Source: Glomus cerebriforme (Eukaryota > Glomeromycota > Glomeromycetes > Glomerales > Glomeraceae). From it: DNA of 64,000 bases. The stretch lies in the NCBI GenBank assembly GCA_003550305.1, contig QKYT01000115.1:36720-100719 (forward strand), read 5' to 3'. Position 1 is the first letter of the stretch. The number at the start of each line of letters is the position of its first letter. This document shows positions 34,127 to 45,245 of this stretch, piece after piece. The position numbers and the translations under genes were made by a program. A model generated the notes under the pieces. That model had not been told where the DNA came from and searched no databases. It saw only the letters and a program-made list of their open reading frames with translations.

Positions 34127-34628
34127 GTTTACAAGTAAAAAATAGCTTATTTCAATAAAGAATAATTATTTTGTCATAATATGCTTTAAGAGATTTTTTT
34201 TTGTATTGAACCCTACAATTGTTATGTTACAAAAAATATATACAAAAAACTGTATTTGCGTTACCTGTGCCACAAAAAAAATAATGTGCAGATCTTCCTT
34301 TTTTGATATGTTAGCCGGCATCATTTAGTAAATCTATGTAGAAATCAAATAATTTCTGGGAGTTCACTAATAGCAATCCTTAGCGCCAATGAAACAAAAC
34401 TAAAATAATTTGTTGTTATGAATGGGACGCGGCCTAACCGGTCAACTTGCAGGCTTCCGATTTTTGTGTTTTATACCAGGATTATATCACTTGAAAATAA
34501 TTTTTTACGACTTTATATTGCAATTTGAAAAATTTCAATATTACAAATGAATTTTGATCTACGAATCCTTATTCGAGATGTAAAAAAGAGATAGTAAAAT
34601 AGAAAATTATATTTTATATTATTGTAAT
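34127..34628. other. intergenic, no gene seen
   Basis: Upstream region of the minus-strand kinase gene. No TATA-like box stands out and no other gene is seen. Confidence 0.45.
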
Positions 34629-34830
34629 CACTGGTCGAAGTGATGTGGTGTCCATCATGGATACCCTGGTGTCTACTGTGGAAACCTGTCCAATTTCCAT
34701 AAGGTGTCTAAGACATTTCCAAAAAAAAATTGGAAACTTCATTAATATTAAGAGTGCATCATGGAATTGGACATATTTTCATAGGATGTTTATAGTGGAA
34801 ACTAGGTTGAAACTATGTCACTTCGACCAA
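34629..34830. mobile_element. MITE family A, copy 3
   Basis: The most complete copy: left end cactggtcgaagtgat and right end tgtcacttcgaccaaat are inverted copies. The interior (gtgtccatcatggatacc, then gtggaaacctgtccaattt, then acatttccaaaaaaaaatt, then cataggatgtt, then aaactatgtcacttcg) matches copies 1 and 2. No coding capacity. Confidence 0.75.
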
Positions 34831-36250
34831 ATATAAACTTCAAAAAGAATCTTATTCCGGCTCCGATTAAAGCAATTCCGGCCAGTGAAGACCAATTATA
34901 GCTGCTTTGGTTCTGGTTGACTGTTTTGCTCACAAGATTTATCGGTTTGTCCTATTATTTTAAAATTAAACTAAAATCCGATTTCTTTAACTGACGAAGT
35001 AAAAAATCCGAAATTTCTACTTACGGTCAATTAACTAATGTACTGTAGCTTCCATACATTCGATTCATTTATTATCAAATATGTAGAAAATATCCAGTAT
35101 CTATGAAAAACAAAAATTTGAAGTTGTAAACCACAATAAATTTTTTTTCGAAAATAATATTCATAATTACTTTAAAATCTTTTGGTTGCAATTGTGGTAA
35201 TGATTGTGGTTGTGAAGACAATAATGGTTGTGATTGTGCTTAGATTCAATTCGATATACTCTTTATGTTTCTATTATGTTGAATCGTTTTTATGGTATCG
35301 TTCTCAACGTTTAAACCCATCGGAACAATCTTTTTTTTTTTGTTTAAAGAAATATAATTTGGGCGTTTCTGAGAATAAAACAAATTAAATTCCTTATAAA
35401 AAATAAATTTCGGAAAATGTCAACGAAAATGTCTCTGTCATATCCGGTTTTTGTCCAGTATTCAGAACATACAAAATTTCAGTCATTTTTTCGGACATTT
35501 ATTCTTTATAGGGGTCGGTAATTTCAACTGAATTGAAGTTTTCGTTATATTCGAGTTCATGAAGTTCATGATTCAATTGATAATTCAATATTGCGATGCA
35601 TTCTTAATATATTAATTGATTAATTGGTTATTTCGTTATTTCTAAGTTTTTATATTCATCTCATTGGTTTAAATTGTCCTAAATTATAACGAATAATTCT
35701 TAACTCATAATCGTTAAGAATCATAAAATCGACATTACCTTTTTGTTCGAAAAAAATATTTTTTTATAAAAAAAAATTAATATTCGATCCATGATTGCCG
35801 AAAATTATTATTATTATTGATCGATTATAACGCATCATCTAACTGATAATTTTAGAGATTTGAGCCAATCGTTCGTTTATTGTATAATAATATATATATT
35901 CGATTCTTAACTTTCATTGCGGATAACTTCCAAATAGGTTATAGATAGAATATTTCTTTTTAATTGATAGAATAACAAATATAGTCTTATTTGATTGCAC
36001 AGCCAAAAATTTACTATAAACGCTTCAGGATTTAATTATTTAAATGATCTACGAATACGGGTTGTAACACTATAAACGCCCTACTATCAATATTGTAATT
36101 TTGTATAACATAATAAATATATATAAATAATGGTATGCATACAAGATTTTCAATTTGCATCTTTAATCTTTTTTTTTTTTTTTGAAAACAATCAAATTCA
36201 CGCAAACAAAAAAATAAAAATAAAAAAAAAAATAAAATAAATAAAATAAA
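34831..36250. other. intergenic upstream of the F-box array
   Basis: Repetitive words (tgattgtggttgtga near 35200) and a T-rich tract before 36183. A TATA-like atatataaataatgg lies near 36118-36132, about 120 bases before the first F-box start, followed by an A-rich leader. No gene is seen. Confidence 0.5.
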
Positions 36251-37651
36251 ATGAAAAGATTTAATGTTGACTGTCTTAGTCTTATCTTCAATGAATTACA
36301 GTCAGATAAAAAATCCTTACATTCTTGTCTTTTAGTTAATAGAAAGTGGTGTCATTTAGTAGTTCCTATCTTATGGAAAAATTATCCTTTATATTATGAA
36401 AGATCGGGAAAAAAACTTTTCAATACAATTCTTTCTTGTTTACCATCCTCTTCTAGACAAATTTTATTTGATAATGATATTAAATTACCCTCAACCATTC
36501 TTTTAAAACCTTTATCATTTAATTATGTCAGTTTTTGTAAATATTTAGAATCTGGAACTATAAATGGTTTTATAGAAATGGTTTTTGAAGAAGAATTCAG
36601 TACGGGAGAATGTGATAAAAGAAATATTTTAGAACAGGAAATTTACAAATTATTTGTTAGCCAATGTAAAAATATTAAAGAATTATCGTGGCAAACTTCC
36701 CAACCTTTATCATTATTTCCGGGAGCTTCAACATGCTTTTCTCGACTCAGTAGTTTAGGTATTAATATGAAAGTTATTGATTCTAACGCTCTTTATGAGA
36801 TGGCACGAATTTGCAAAAATTTAAATTTATTGACTATTTGCAATTGCTCACTAGTTAACCCTGGATTAATTTCTTTAATCGATGCACAGAGAAATCTAAA
36901 AAGTGTATCCCTTTATGATCCTTATGTCGAGAAAGAAACTTGCAAGGAACTGAGCTTGGCATTAGAAAAAAAAGGAAATACAATAAATAGTTTTGATTTA
37001 GGCTCAGTTAGTATTATTCCACCGTCATTATTAATATCATTCACTAATCTAAAGACGATAGCAATTTATAATTATAATCAATATGAGGATATCGGAGAAG
37101 AGATTAAAGAATTTCAGCAATACCTTGCAATTTCAGAATTTCCAGAACTTCAAAGTCTTCGTGTTTATGGATTATCATGTTTTAAAGAGTTTGCAATGTT
37201 AATTGAAAAAACAAAAGGAAACATTTCACGGATTAATATTTATACTTTCAATAAAGTTGCTGAGAATACTGGGATGTTAATTAAAGCGATTGCTAATAAA
37301 TGTCCAAACATTAAAAAATTATCTACTTATATTGAACCTAAAGATTTCATTTATGTGAAATTATTATTATTAAATTGTAAAAATTTAGTAACTCTAGAAT
37401 TAGATAGTTTGAACTTTGATATGAATGAAAACGATAATATAGGGGATGAATTATTGGATATATTAATTAGATTTTCTCCAAAATCTTTAACTGATGTAAT
37501 AGTTGGCGGAGATTGGAAATATTCGATCGATGCTTTCGAACGATTTTTTGAAAGTTGTAGGGAAAAAAATTTACATTATTTTGGGATCACTAGCGAAGAT
37601 CATATTACAGAAGATCATAAAATTATTATTAGAAAATACAGAGATCTATGA
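36251..37651 (+). CDS. F-box/LRR protein, clade A, member 1
   Basis: A single exon, 466 residues. The N-terminal F-box is M-K-R-F-N-V-D-C-L-S-L-I-F-N-E-L, then S-C-L-L-V-N-R-K-W-C, then V-P-I-L-W (about 4-45); this binds Skp1 in SCF ubiquitin ligases. After it come the family blocks N-Y-V-S-F-C-K-Y-L, K-N-I-K-E-L-S-W-Q-T-S-Q-P-L-S-L-F-P-G-A and a series of degenerate leucine-rich repeats, the presumed substrate-binding part. The C-terminal block W-K-Y-S-I-D-A-F-E-R-F-F-E-S is conserved. Compared with the members at 54944 and 57446, the tail after R-K-Y is replaced by R-D-L and a stop, with homologous sequence continuing in another frame, so the last dozen residues are lost by a frameshift. 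It heads a tandem array of three copies. Confidence 0.9.
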   Translation: MKRFNVDCLSLIFNELQSDKKSLHSCLLVNRKWCHLVVPILWKNYPLYYERSGKKLFNTILSCLPSSSRQILFDNDIKLPSTILLKPLSFNYVSFCKYLESGTINGFIEMVFEEEFSTGECDKRNILEQEIYKLFVSQCKNIKELSWQTSQPLSLFPGASTCFSRLSSLGINMKVIDSNALYEMARICKNLNLLTICNCSLVNPGLISLIDAQRNLKSVSLYDPYVEKETCKELSLALEKKGNTINSFDLGSVSIIPPSLLISFTNLKTIAIYNYNQYEDIGEEIKEFQQYLAISEFPELQSLRVYGLSCFKEFAMLIEKTKGNISRINIYTFNKVAENTGMLIKAIANKCPNIKKLSTYIEPKDFIYVKLLLLNCKNLVTLELDSLNFDMNENDNIGDELLDILIRFSPKSLTDVIVGGDWKYSIDAFERFFESCREKNLHYFGITSEDHITEDHKIIIRKYRDL

Positions 37652-37750
37652 ATCAAATTTTGTTGTAAAATTTTATGGGGACAAATTATGACAGTAGTTT
37701 TATATTCATAATAAATAAGAATTTTTTTAACACTATTAAATATCATATTG

Positions 37751-37795
37751 TGATTATATATGACGTTAAATTAACAAACTTTGTTATATAAATAA
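37751..37795 (+). promoter_or_regulatory. F-box promoter: TGACGTTA motif plus TATA box
   Basis: tgattatatatgacgtta (37751-37768) followed after 15 bases by ttatataaataa (37784-37795), about 60-70 bases before the ATG at 37854. The same pair (a tgatt...gacgtta word, then tatataa) occurs before the dead copy at 39430 and again at 40457-40520. Confidence 0.5.
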
Positions 37796-37853
37796 CGATA
37801 TTACTTCAACTTCGATTTGCATTGATTTTATTCAATAAACTTATTAAAAAAAA

Positions 37854-39248
37854 ATGATGAACCTTAATGTGGATTGTCTTAGTCTTATTTTCAACGAATT
37901 ACAAACAGATAAAAACCATTTACATTCTTGCCTTTTAGTTAATAGAAAATGGTGTCACTTAGTAGTACCTATCTTATGGAAAAAACATCCATGGTATGAA
38001 GAAAACAAAAAACTTTTTAATACACTTTTCTCTTGCCTACCAAAGCAACTTTTAATTGATAATGACATCAGATTACCCTCAACGATTCTTTCAAAACCAT
38101 CATTTAATTATATCAGTTTTTGTAAATATCTAAAAACTGAAAATATAAGCGAAATCATAAGAACAATATTTGCAGAACAATCTAGTGTTGGGAAATATAA
38201 TAAAAGAAATCTATTAGAACAAGAAATATGCAAATTATTTATCAGACAATGCAAAAATATTAGAGAATTATCATGGCAAACCTCACAACCTTTATCATTG
38301 TTCCAGGGAGCTTCAACATGTTTTTCCCAACTCCATAGTTTAAGTATTAATATTGATCTTATAAATTCTGACGCTCTTTATAAGATGGCACAAATCTGTA
38401 AAAATTTAAATATATTGACTATTCGCTATTTTTCTTATGATAATCCTGGGTTAATTTCTATAATCAATGCACAGAAAAATTTAAAAAGTATATCACTTTA
38501 TTGTTCTGTTAAGAGAGGATCTGTTTGTAAAGAATTAAACAAAGTATTAGCAAAAAAGGGAAATACAATTAGTATATTCACTTTACGCTCAGTTAACATC
38601 ATTCCACCTTCATTTTTAACATCGTTAATTAATCTAAAAATCTTAACAATTTTTAATGATTATGATAATGAAGAAGATGATAATGAAGATACTAGAGATA
38701 AAATTAAAGAATTTCAACAATATCTTGCAATTTCAGAGTTTCCAGAACTTCAAATTCTTCGTGTTAATGGATTATCATGTTTTAAAGAACTTTCAATGTT
38801 GGTTGAAAAAACAAAAGGAAATATTTTACGGATTAATATTTATACTTACAATCAATATTCTGAGAATACAGAAATGCTGATTAAAGCAATTGCTAGTAAT
38901 TGTCCAAATATTGAACAATTATCTACATATATTGAACCTAAAGATTTTATTTATGTACAATCCTTATTATTAAATTGCAGAAATTTAATGTATTTAGGAT
39001 TGAATAGTTTGAATAGTTTGGATTTTTTGGATGAAAACGATTATATAGGTGATGAATTATTAGATATTTTAACTAAATTTTCTCCAAAATCTTTAACAGA
39101 TGTAATAATTAGTAAAGATTGGAAATATTCAGTTGATGCTTTTGGACGATTTTTTAAAAGTTGTACAAAAAACAATTTATTCAATTTTGGAATAAATAAT
39201 AATGATTATATTACTGAAGTGATAAGAGAGTCTAAATTATATACTTGA
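37854..39248 (+). CDS. F-box/LRR protein, clade A, member 2
   Basis: A single exon, 464 residues, 202 bases after member 1 and the closest to it in sequence. F-box M-N-L-N-V-D-C-L-S-L-I-F-N-E-L with C-L-L-V-N-R-K-W-C and V-P-I-L-W (about 2-43), then leucine-rich region and the W-K-Y-S-V-D-A-F block. An acidic stretch (N-E-E-D-D-N-E-D, about 269-276) in the middle is longer than in the other members. The tail reads T-E-V-I-R-E-S, missing about 13 residues between T-E and V-I that the other members have, an in-frame deletion. Two ATG codons stand next to each other at the start (37854 and 37857); the upstream one is used here. The A-rich leader (about nine A) touches the ATG. Confidence 0.9.
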   Translation: MMNLNVDCLSLIFNELQTDKNHLHSCLLVNRKWCHLVVPILWKKHPWYEENKKLFNTLFSCLPKQLLIDNDIRLPSTILSKPSFNYISFCKYLKTENISEIIRTIFAEQSSVGKYNKRNLLEQEICKLFIRQCKNIRELSWQTSQPLSLFQGASTCFSQLHSLSINIDLINSDALYKMAQICKNLNILTIRYFSYDNPGLISIINAQKNLKSISLYCSVKRGSVCKELNKVLAKKGNTISIFTLRSVNIIPPSFLTSLINLKILTIFNDYDNEEDDNEDTRDKIKEFQQYLAISEFPELQILRVNGLSCFKELSMLVEKTKGNILRINIYTYNQYSENTEMLIKAIASNCPNIEQLSTYIEPKDFIYVQSLLLNCRNLMYLGLNSLNSLDFLDENDYIGDELLDILTKFSPKSLTDVIISKDWKYSVDAFGRFFKSCTKNNLFNFGINNNDYITEVIRESKLYT

Positions 39249-39340
39249 TTAGTATATATGATTTTTTTTTATTTCTATATATATATTTAGTTCCTTTTTT
39301 TCCCTTTTTTATTATTGGTGATGATGTAAACGTCATTTTG

Positions 39341-39381
39341 TGATTTGTACGACGTTAGTATTAATAACTTAGGTATATAAA
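39341..39381 (+). promoter_or_regulatory. F-box promoter motif before a dead copy
   Basis: tgatttgtacgacgtta (39341-39357) then tatataaa (39374-39381). The motif is almost identical to tgatttttgtacgacgtta at 54826-54844 before the F-box gene at 54944. Confidence 0.5.
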
Positions 39382-39429
39382 TTTACATTCTTTTGGACTT
39401 ATAATTTAAAATTTATTAATAAAAAAAAA

Positions 39430-40325
39430 TTGATAAAATTTAATGTTGACTGTCTTAGTCTTATTTTCAATGAATTACAAACAAATAAAAAATGTTTACA
39501 TTCTTGACTTTTAGTTAATAGAGAATGGTGTTGTTTAGTCGTTCCGTTCTTGTGGAAAAACTATTCATGATTTTTAATAATGAAGAATCACAAAAAAAGT
39601 TTTCTAATGTAATACTCTCTTGTTTACCATCATCTTCAAACCAACTTTTATCAGATAATAACATTAAATTACCTTTAAAAATTCTTTTGAAACCTCCATT
39701 ATTTAACTATATCAGCTTTTGCAGTTGTTTGAATTATGAAATTATCAATGAAATTGTGGAGATTATATTAGAAGTGGAATTTAACACAGGAAATTATGAT
39801 TATAATAAAAGAAATCTATTAGAACAAGAAATATACGGATTATTTATTAAACATTAAAGAATTGTCATGGCTAACCTCGAAACCTTTATTATCATTTCCG
39901 GGAGCTTCAATATTTTTTTCTCAACTTTATAATTTAAGTATTAATATTGATTTTATGAATTCTGAGTTCTGACACACTTTATGAATTATCACAAATTTGC
40001 AAAAATTTGGATGAATTGACTATTTATGATTATTCTCAAGATCTTCCTGGATTAATTTCTTTGATCATGCACAGAGAAAATTAAAAAGTATATCACTTTA
40101 TTCTTTTATTAAGAAAGGAACTTGTAAAGAATTAAATAAAGTATTAGCAAGAAAGGGGAATACAATAAAAGAGCTTAATTTAGGGTCAGTTAGTATTATT
40201 CCACAATCGTTCTTAACCTCATTAATTAACTTAAAGAACATAATTTTTAATGATGATGTTGATAATGAAGATATCAGAGAAGGTAAATCTGAGTACTTGC
40301 GAAATTGTAATATTTCTTTCATTTG
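39430..40325 (+). pseudogene. F-box/LRR protein, clade A, dead tandem copy
   Basis: Follows members 1 and 2 in the array. The start codon has become TTG (39430), a TGA replaces the conserved cysteine codon at 39505 (C-L-L-V-N), and frameshifts occur near 39560, 39850, 39965 and 40065. Between these, the family blocks are still readable: L-S-D-N-N-I-K-L-P, F-N-Y-I-S-F-C, L-L-E-Q-E-I-Y, I-C-K-N-L, L-T-S-L-I-N-L. The copy stops at about 40325, so the C-terminal 150 residues are missing. A real pseudogene rather than a sequencing problem, since many independent lesions exist. Confidence 0.85.
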
Positions 40326-40456
40326 AAAAATCCTTACTATAAGTACAAAAATTAAGATTATATTTAACTAATTAAAATAAGACCAGAAGTAGAAAAAAGA
40401 TAAGAAATTTCTTTAGAAATGAATAGTTTGAAACTTAAAAATTAAAGTTTATTTTG

Positions 40457-40520
40457 CAATTATATATGACAATTTGACGTTAATATATTTCTTAACTTTT
40501 ATGAATGATTGTTATATAAA
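40457..40520 (+). promoter_or_regulatory. orphan F-box promoter
   Basis: Contains gcaattatatatgac, aatttgacgtta and then gttatataaa (40511-40520), the same order as at 37751-37795, followed by gatctgcattcgatc where other members have a tttgcat word. No F-box gene follows; instead a piece of another family starts near 40620. It appears to be the left remnant of a deleted fourth tandem copy. Confidence 0.45.
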
Positions 40521-40624
40521 ACAATTTAATTAATGATCTGCATTCGATCAGATATGTCGTTTGATTGTTATTACCAATATAAATGAGTAAAAATCTAAAA
40601 ATCTTATTTGCATCACAGAAGATA

Positions 40625-40991
40625 AGATTTAGCAAAAGTTAACTGAAGGTTTCGCTCAGAGCTCAAAAGTGTATATGAGATGAACAGAAGAAAACAAAAG
40701 TATAATAGTGATGATTGTTTTGACTATCTTTATGGGATTGTGATATTTGCCAGAAACTGGCATTTTTTCCTCTATTTTCCTGACGAAATTTTACAGGCAA
40801 GTAAGGCACCTTTTAGCATTGAATTTACTAAAGAATCTTTGGATGAGAACTTTGAAGAATATCAAACATTATGTAAGAGGATCAAGAAGGTTTTAGGTAT
40901 AATTATTGACTTGTTAAAGGATAGAGCATGTATAGGGGATGAATTAGATAGAAAGAGAGTTAGGATAGAGGAGTATCACTTGAAAAAATAA
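40625..40991 (+). pseudogene. C-terminal fragment of a multicopy glomeromycete protein family
   Basis: From an ATG at 40680 there are 103 codons: D-D-C-F-D-Y-L-Y-G-I-V, then A-R-N-W-H-F-F-L-Y, then E-Y-Q-T-L-C-K-R-I-K-K-V-L-G-I-I, then L-L-K-D-R-A-C, ending K-R-V-R-I-E-E-Y and a stop. About 40625-40675 continues the family upstream (E-G-F-A-Q-S-S-K-V-Y) in a different frame, so the piece is cut by a frameshift and lacks its long N-terminal part. From memory it is the C-terminus of the abundant coiled-coil family of which 5990-6668 is an N-terminal relic. No function is assigned. Confidence 0.6.
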
Positions 40992-42206
40992 GTATATATA
41001 TTAGCTGATCCCTCTAGAAGCGCTTAGATATCGTGTATTATAGGCTATATTCCAAATCTTTGTATTATTTTTGCATATATTAATAAAAAATTTTTTCTTG
41101 GCAAAAATGATTGATATGAACAATGTTTATATGCATGTGATTTTTTTTATTTGGAGTGATCAAACATAATCATTATAGTCATTCATGCTAACGGACTGTT
41201 ACAAATTTACAAATTAAATTATGTAATTTATTTACTACTACATTAATAAAAAATTCAGCAAAAAAGACTATACATTGTATCAACTATCAAGTGTAGAATA
41301 TAGAAATGTATAATAAATAAAAAAAGTTGAGACCTAAAGTCCCACTTGGATAAAATAAATCACATCCTATATGAAAGTCGTGATATTTGAATTTAATAAA
41401 TAAATGTGCAGTAATTGCATGTAATTTATTCTTGAACTTTTTCATATATACTCAAAGTTTTACAACAAAGACTCCTTTTTGATCTTTGTATATGAGTAGT
41501 ATCAAAGTTTTTTTATTACAGTTTTAAACAGATCTATTGATCAGATGCCCAAAAGTGTATTTCAAAATCAATTCTGCAAATTATATAAAAAGGTAAGTTA
41601 TCCGTCTTGTGCAAATATAAGCAAGAATCAAACAAAAAATAAAATAAAAATTCTAATAATACCATTATTTGCATTATTAATATTTATGAACTTATATATT
41701 CAGCAAGCAATAATAAGGTAGATTGGTTTATTGTTTAGCTAGGAAACATAACATCATGATGTTAATCAATTTTCCTGCCCAAAATAAAATGGACATATTA
41801 CATTTTATTATATATCAGAAAATCATTACGTATTTAATAAACACATTCTTGTCACATGTAATGGCATATCATACCAGCAATTTTAAAATCAAAAATTTTA
41901 TGATCCATTATGTGAGTGAAAAAATTTGTAAATATAATTTATTTTATGTTTGTAGAAAAGGGTGTGAGAATCTCATAGCTAGTAATGTGAAAAAAAATTA
42001 AAGAGCAGAGAAATAATATGATGCAAGGACTTGCATTATTAGCCCTTGAAAGCATGCTAAATATTTAATTTATTATTCTTAATTAATTATTTTACTTAAA
42101 AATAATAATTAATCAAAAGTTATAATAATAAGGATCATTTTAGGTGTTATATTAATTATTGCATAAAAAATAATGATCTTATTAAAAGGTTGTATTAAAA
42201 CTAATA
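40992..42206. other. intergenic, no gene assigned
   Basis: Starts with the family-typical 3' flank (gtattatttttgcatatat, then aataaaaaatttttt). An open stretch from about 41723 to 42001 (93 codons, without a convincing start) shows no family resemblance; it is not called as a gene. Confidence 0.4.
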
Positions 42207-44467
42207 TTAAAACTTAATGTTCACAGTATCTTTTCCNAAACACTCTATTTTAAATGCATNGTAATTCCTGGAATAAGAGACATAAACAAAATTATTCTTC
42301 AATTTTCGAACTTTAATTGATTCACTACGAATATCAACAATAGCTATGCTCTTAGCATATAAAGTAATTTCTTTGTATATTCCTGTGGATTCATCAAACT
42401 TTTTAGCATGTTTGGCCATACACCTTCCTTCTCTTAAAATTTCGATAGCCCAATTAAATGGTTCATCTACATAAAAGTCTAAATATCCATTAGATGCAAA
42501 AGTTGCACCCACATCACAAGACATAAAGTATCCATTTAACAGTCGTTTTCCAATTCTGTAGAACTCCTTTTGCCACATTTGTTCTAAAATTACAGTTTCC
42601 TCACTTTCTTCAAACCAAAAGGAAAGTGTTTTTTGTAATAATTCTCTACTTTCTAAGCACATTGCNGTAAAAACATCAATGATAAAATTGTATAATGATC
42701 CAGGAATGGTTTCAGAAATTTTTTCATTCCCATATTTTTGATAGATAAATGATCGCATCACAATTGGTGCTGAGAATTGTAGCATATAATTATTATCAAT
42801 AACAAGGACACCCGATTTGATTAAAGTCAAAATACTATTATTACTAGATTGGTAGGGGTACTTCTTATTTAATAAAATATTTTCGCATAGCTTTATTTCA
42901 TCATAAGAAAAACNTTTAATCTTAGGTAAACCACGACGATTGTTGATAGTCTCATTGAATCCATTTGAATTTAGATATACCNATATTTTATTCCAAGTCA
43001 GTTCATTTACTTTTGACTTCATCACTTCTCTTGTATAATATAATATGTGACGGACAAAACCTACATGTCCTGCTGTTGCATTTTTAATATATTTGATAAA
43101 TTCTGGAATGATATTTTTATTATNNTCTTTTAAATTNAAATATCTGCAGAAATTTGTAACATATTCCTCCAGTTCATTATCAGTAAATTTAATATCATAA
43201 ATACTTTTGCTATTAAATTCAGGTATTTCGACAGGGGTTGAAAGAACTCCAGGAATAGAATTATAACCATACGCTCCAAACATAATAATATAAATATCAT
43301 TTGATCCTTGAAGGCCACGCTTAACAGTTTCCCAAAAATGGCCTGCAGTTATATTCTTACTATCTATATCTACATCTATATCCATTGGTTTTGATTCGCC
43401 AAGCTGATAACTACGTTGATATATCTTTTGAACCTCATCTATTATCAGAATTGACCGAATTTCTTGACACTCTCCTCTCCATTTAACCCAATTTACACCA
43501 AGAATTTTTTCCCATGCCTCTCCAAAATTTTTCCAATCACTTAATTTTCCTACATCATTTCCCCAGAGTGTTGAAAATCTAATTATTCTGTAATTTGAAT
43601 ACTCTGCTGAGTTAACAAGGAAATCTTCAATAAGTTGGGTTAATGCTGTTTTTCCCGAATAAGGAGGAGCTCGAACAAGTATAATCCTCTTATCTAAAAG
43701 ATCATCAATCAAAGATTTAACGACTACAGGTCTTTTGCTGGTATCTTTGTCAGTGAGGGAAATACCCTCATTGGTATTGCTTGTTAATTGGTCAGGACGT
43801 AGCAATGTTCCACCAAGATTACCTAAAAAAAACTGATAGTTAGAAATAAAACACTGCTATTAAAAAATGCCAGTTTATACATACCTTCTCGTCGGGGTAC
43901 ATAACCAAGATTTGCAGAGTCACGAGTGCGGTTGGTCTGGTACAAATCAAGCAGAGACAAAGGTGATCAATATATTATAATAATAATAGTGAAAATATTT
44001 TCTTCAACAGCGGATTTCTTGTTTGAGAGGTAAAACATTGGAAGCCACTTACCAGTGAAGATGGGAATGATAGTGATTATAGAACTTACAGATTCATAAT
44101 CTTTATCACTATCTAATTTATCCAATTCAACTTGAAAATATGTATTAAATGGTTCATCAAATTCCATTTCTTCTCCATTAAGTTTTTCTACAATGTCTTC
44201 TTCAGTAGAAATATTTTGCTCTCTAATATTTTTATACTTAAAACCATTAAGTTTCCAAAGTTTCAATTTGTTTATGTCAGAAATATTAAATTTTTTACGG
44301 ACATAGTCCCCGAGATGTTTAACTTTGAGTGATTTTAAGTGGATCTTTGAATTATTAAAATCGAATTCGACGTATTTTGTTTTATCTTTATTGTCTTTGT
44401 AAATGTCAACTGTAAGAAGTTCATGACTGTTGCTTTGAAGTATGTAAAAATTGAATGATGTTTCCAT
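42207..44467 (-). CDS. Crinkler-type (CRN) protein: ubiquitin-like header, P-loop ATPase, nuclease-like C-terminus
   Basis: Minus-strand exons 44467-44090, 43936-43885 and 43822-42207 join in frame to 681 residues (donors GTAAGT and GTATGT, acceptors CCAG and TTAG). The first exon is a header with K-L-K-L-W-K-L-N-G (about 64-72), the counterpart of the LxLFLAK-type Crinkler motif, in a ubiquitin-like fold. A Walker A A-P-P-Y-S-G-K-T lies at 195-202 and a Walker B S-I-L-I-I-D-E-V-Q at 267-275, an AAA/STAND-like P-loop ATPase. The C-terminus has G-Y-L-D-F-Y-V and W-A-I-E-I-L-R-E-G (about 589-609), the D and E placed as in the restriction-endonuclease-like domain known in Crinkler proteins, but with leucine where E-x-K has lysine. 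Crinklers are secreted or nuclear effector-like proteins in oomycetes and fungi; no signal peptide is seen here. Eight single N bases lie in the last exon, none breaking frame. Confidence 0.85.
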
Positions 44468-45200
44468 CGCTATAAAAAATTATAAAAGAAATAAAATATT
44501 TAAGAGAAAATTTAAAGAAAAGTTTAAGGTTGAAAAAAATAAAGTATATATATACTTTTCTGAATACATCGGGACATAATAAAATAGACTCTTGCATAAA
44601 CTTTTTGTGGCTTATTGTGATATAATATAGCAAATAATATAAATACTTTGACAAAAATTAATAAGCATAGTAAAAAGAAGAGTATATGAAAAAATGAATT
44701 AATATAATTTTATCATTACTCATTAGATTTTGGTTTTCTGATAAATTCTTATTTATTAAAAAGGTAAATTAATATTATGTAATTTTTAGGTCATACGAAT
44801 AGTCATATGATTGACCATATTTGACTAATCAGTGGTTTTTTTATTTGAAACAAATAATAAAGCGCAGTACTACAGTAAGCCGTCATACTGACTATTATTT
44901 TCCCTAAACTCAATCTATTGCAATTTGAAAGAAGCATTGATGAAGAAATTATTGAAGCTTCAGAGAGACATTATGTAATTCAGGTATGAATAAAATATAT
45001 TTTTTTTGGAGTACTTATAAAAAAGCGATTTCAAAACTTATAAACTAATATTTTTTTATAAAGATCTAATTAATAAGTGAAAGTTACTATTGTTGGTTTA
45101 GATGAACAAAATACTATTAGTCATCAGGAAGTTTTTGAGGCACGCCATATTTCAACAACATAATGTTTTAACGCATCATATAACATCATATGATAATAAC
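44468..45200. other. intergenic, no gene seen
   Basis: Upstream of the Crinkler gene. A short open block around 44910-44990 ends at a GTATGA donor-like site but is only about 27 codons and unassigned. Confidence 0.45.
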
Positions 45201-45232
45201 TAAAATAAACTGCGCAGCCGCAGTTTATTTTA
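45201..45232. repeat. perfect 14-bp hairpin
   Basis: taaaataaactgcg, loop cagc, then the exact complement cgcagtttatttta. It could be an element end or a cruciform-forming site; no T-run follows on either strand. Confidence 0.7.
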
Positions 45233-45245
45233 AATCATTTTTTTT

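Noticed and set aside
34645..34836. 63-codon frame on the plus strand
   Set aside because: It lies inside MITE family A copy 3 and is not conserved in the other copies.
41723..42001. 93-codon open frame
   Set aside because: No convincing ATG, no recognisable motif, composition like the surroundings; too weak to call a gene.
44910..44990. Possible exon (about 27 codons, donor-like GTATGA)
   Set aside because: No matching second exon with a good acceptor in frame and no known family.
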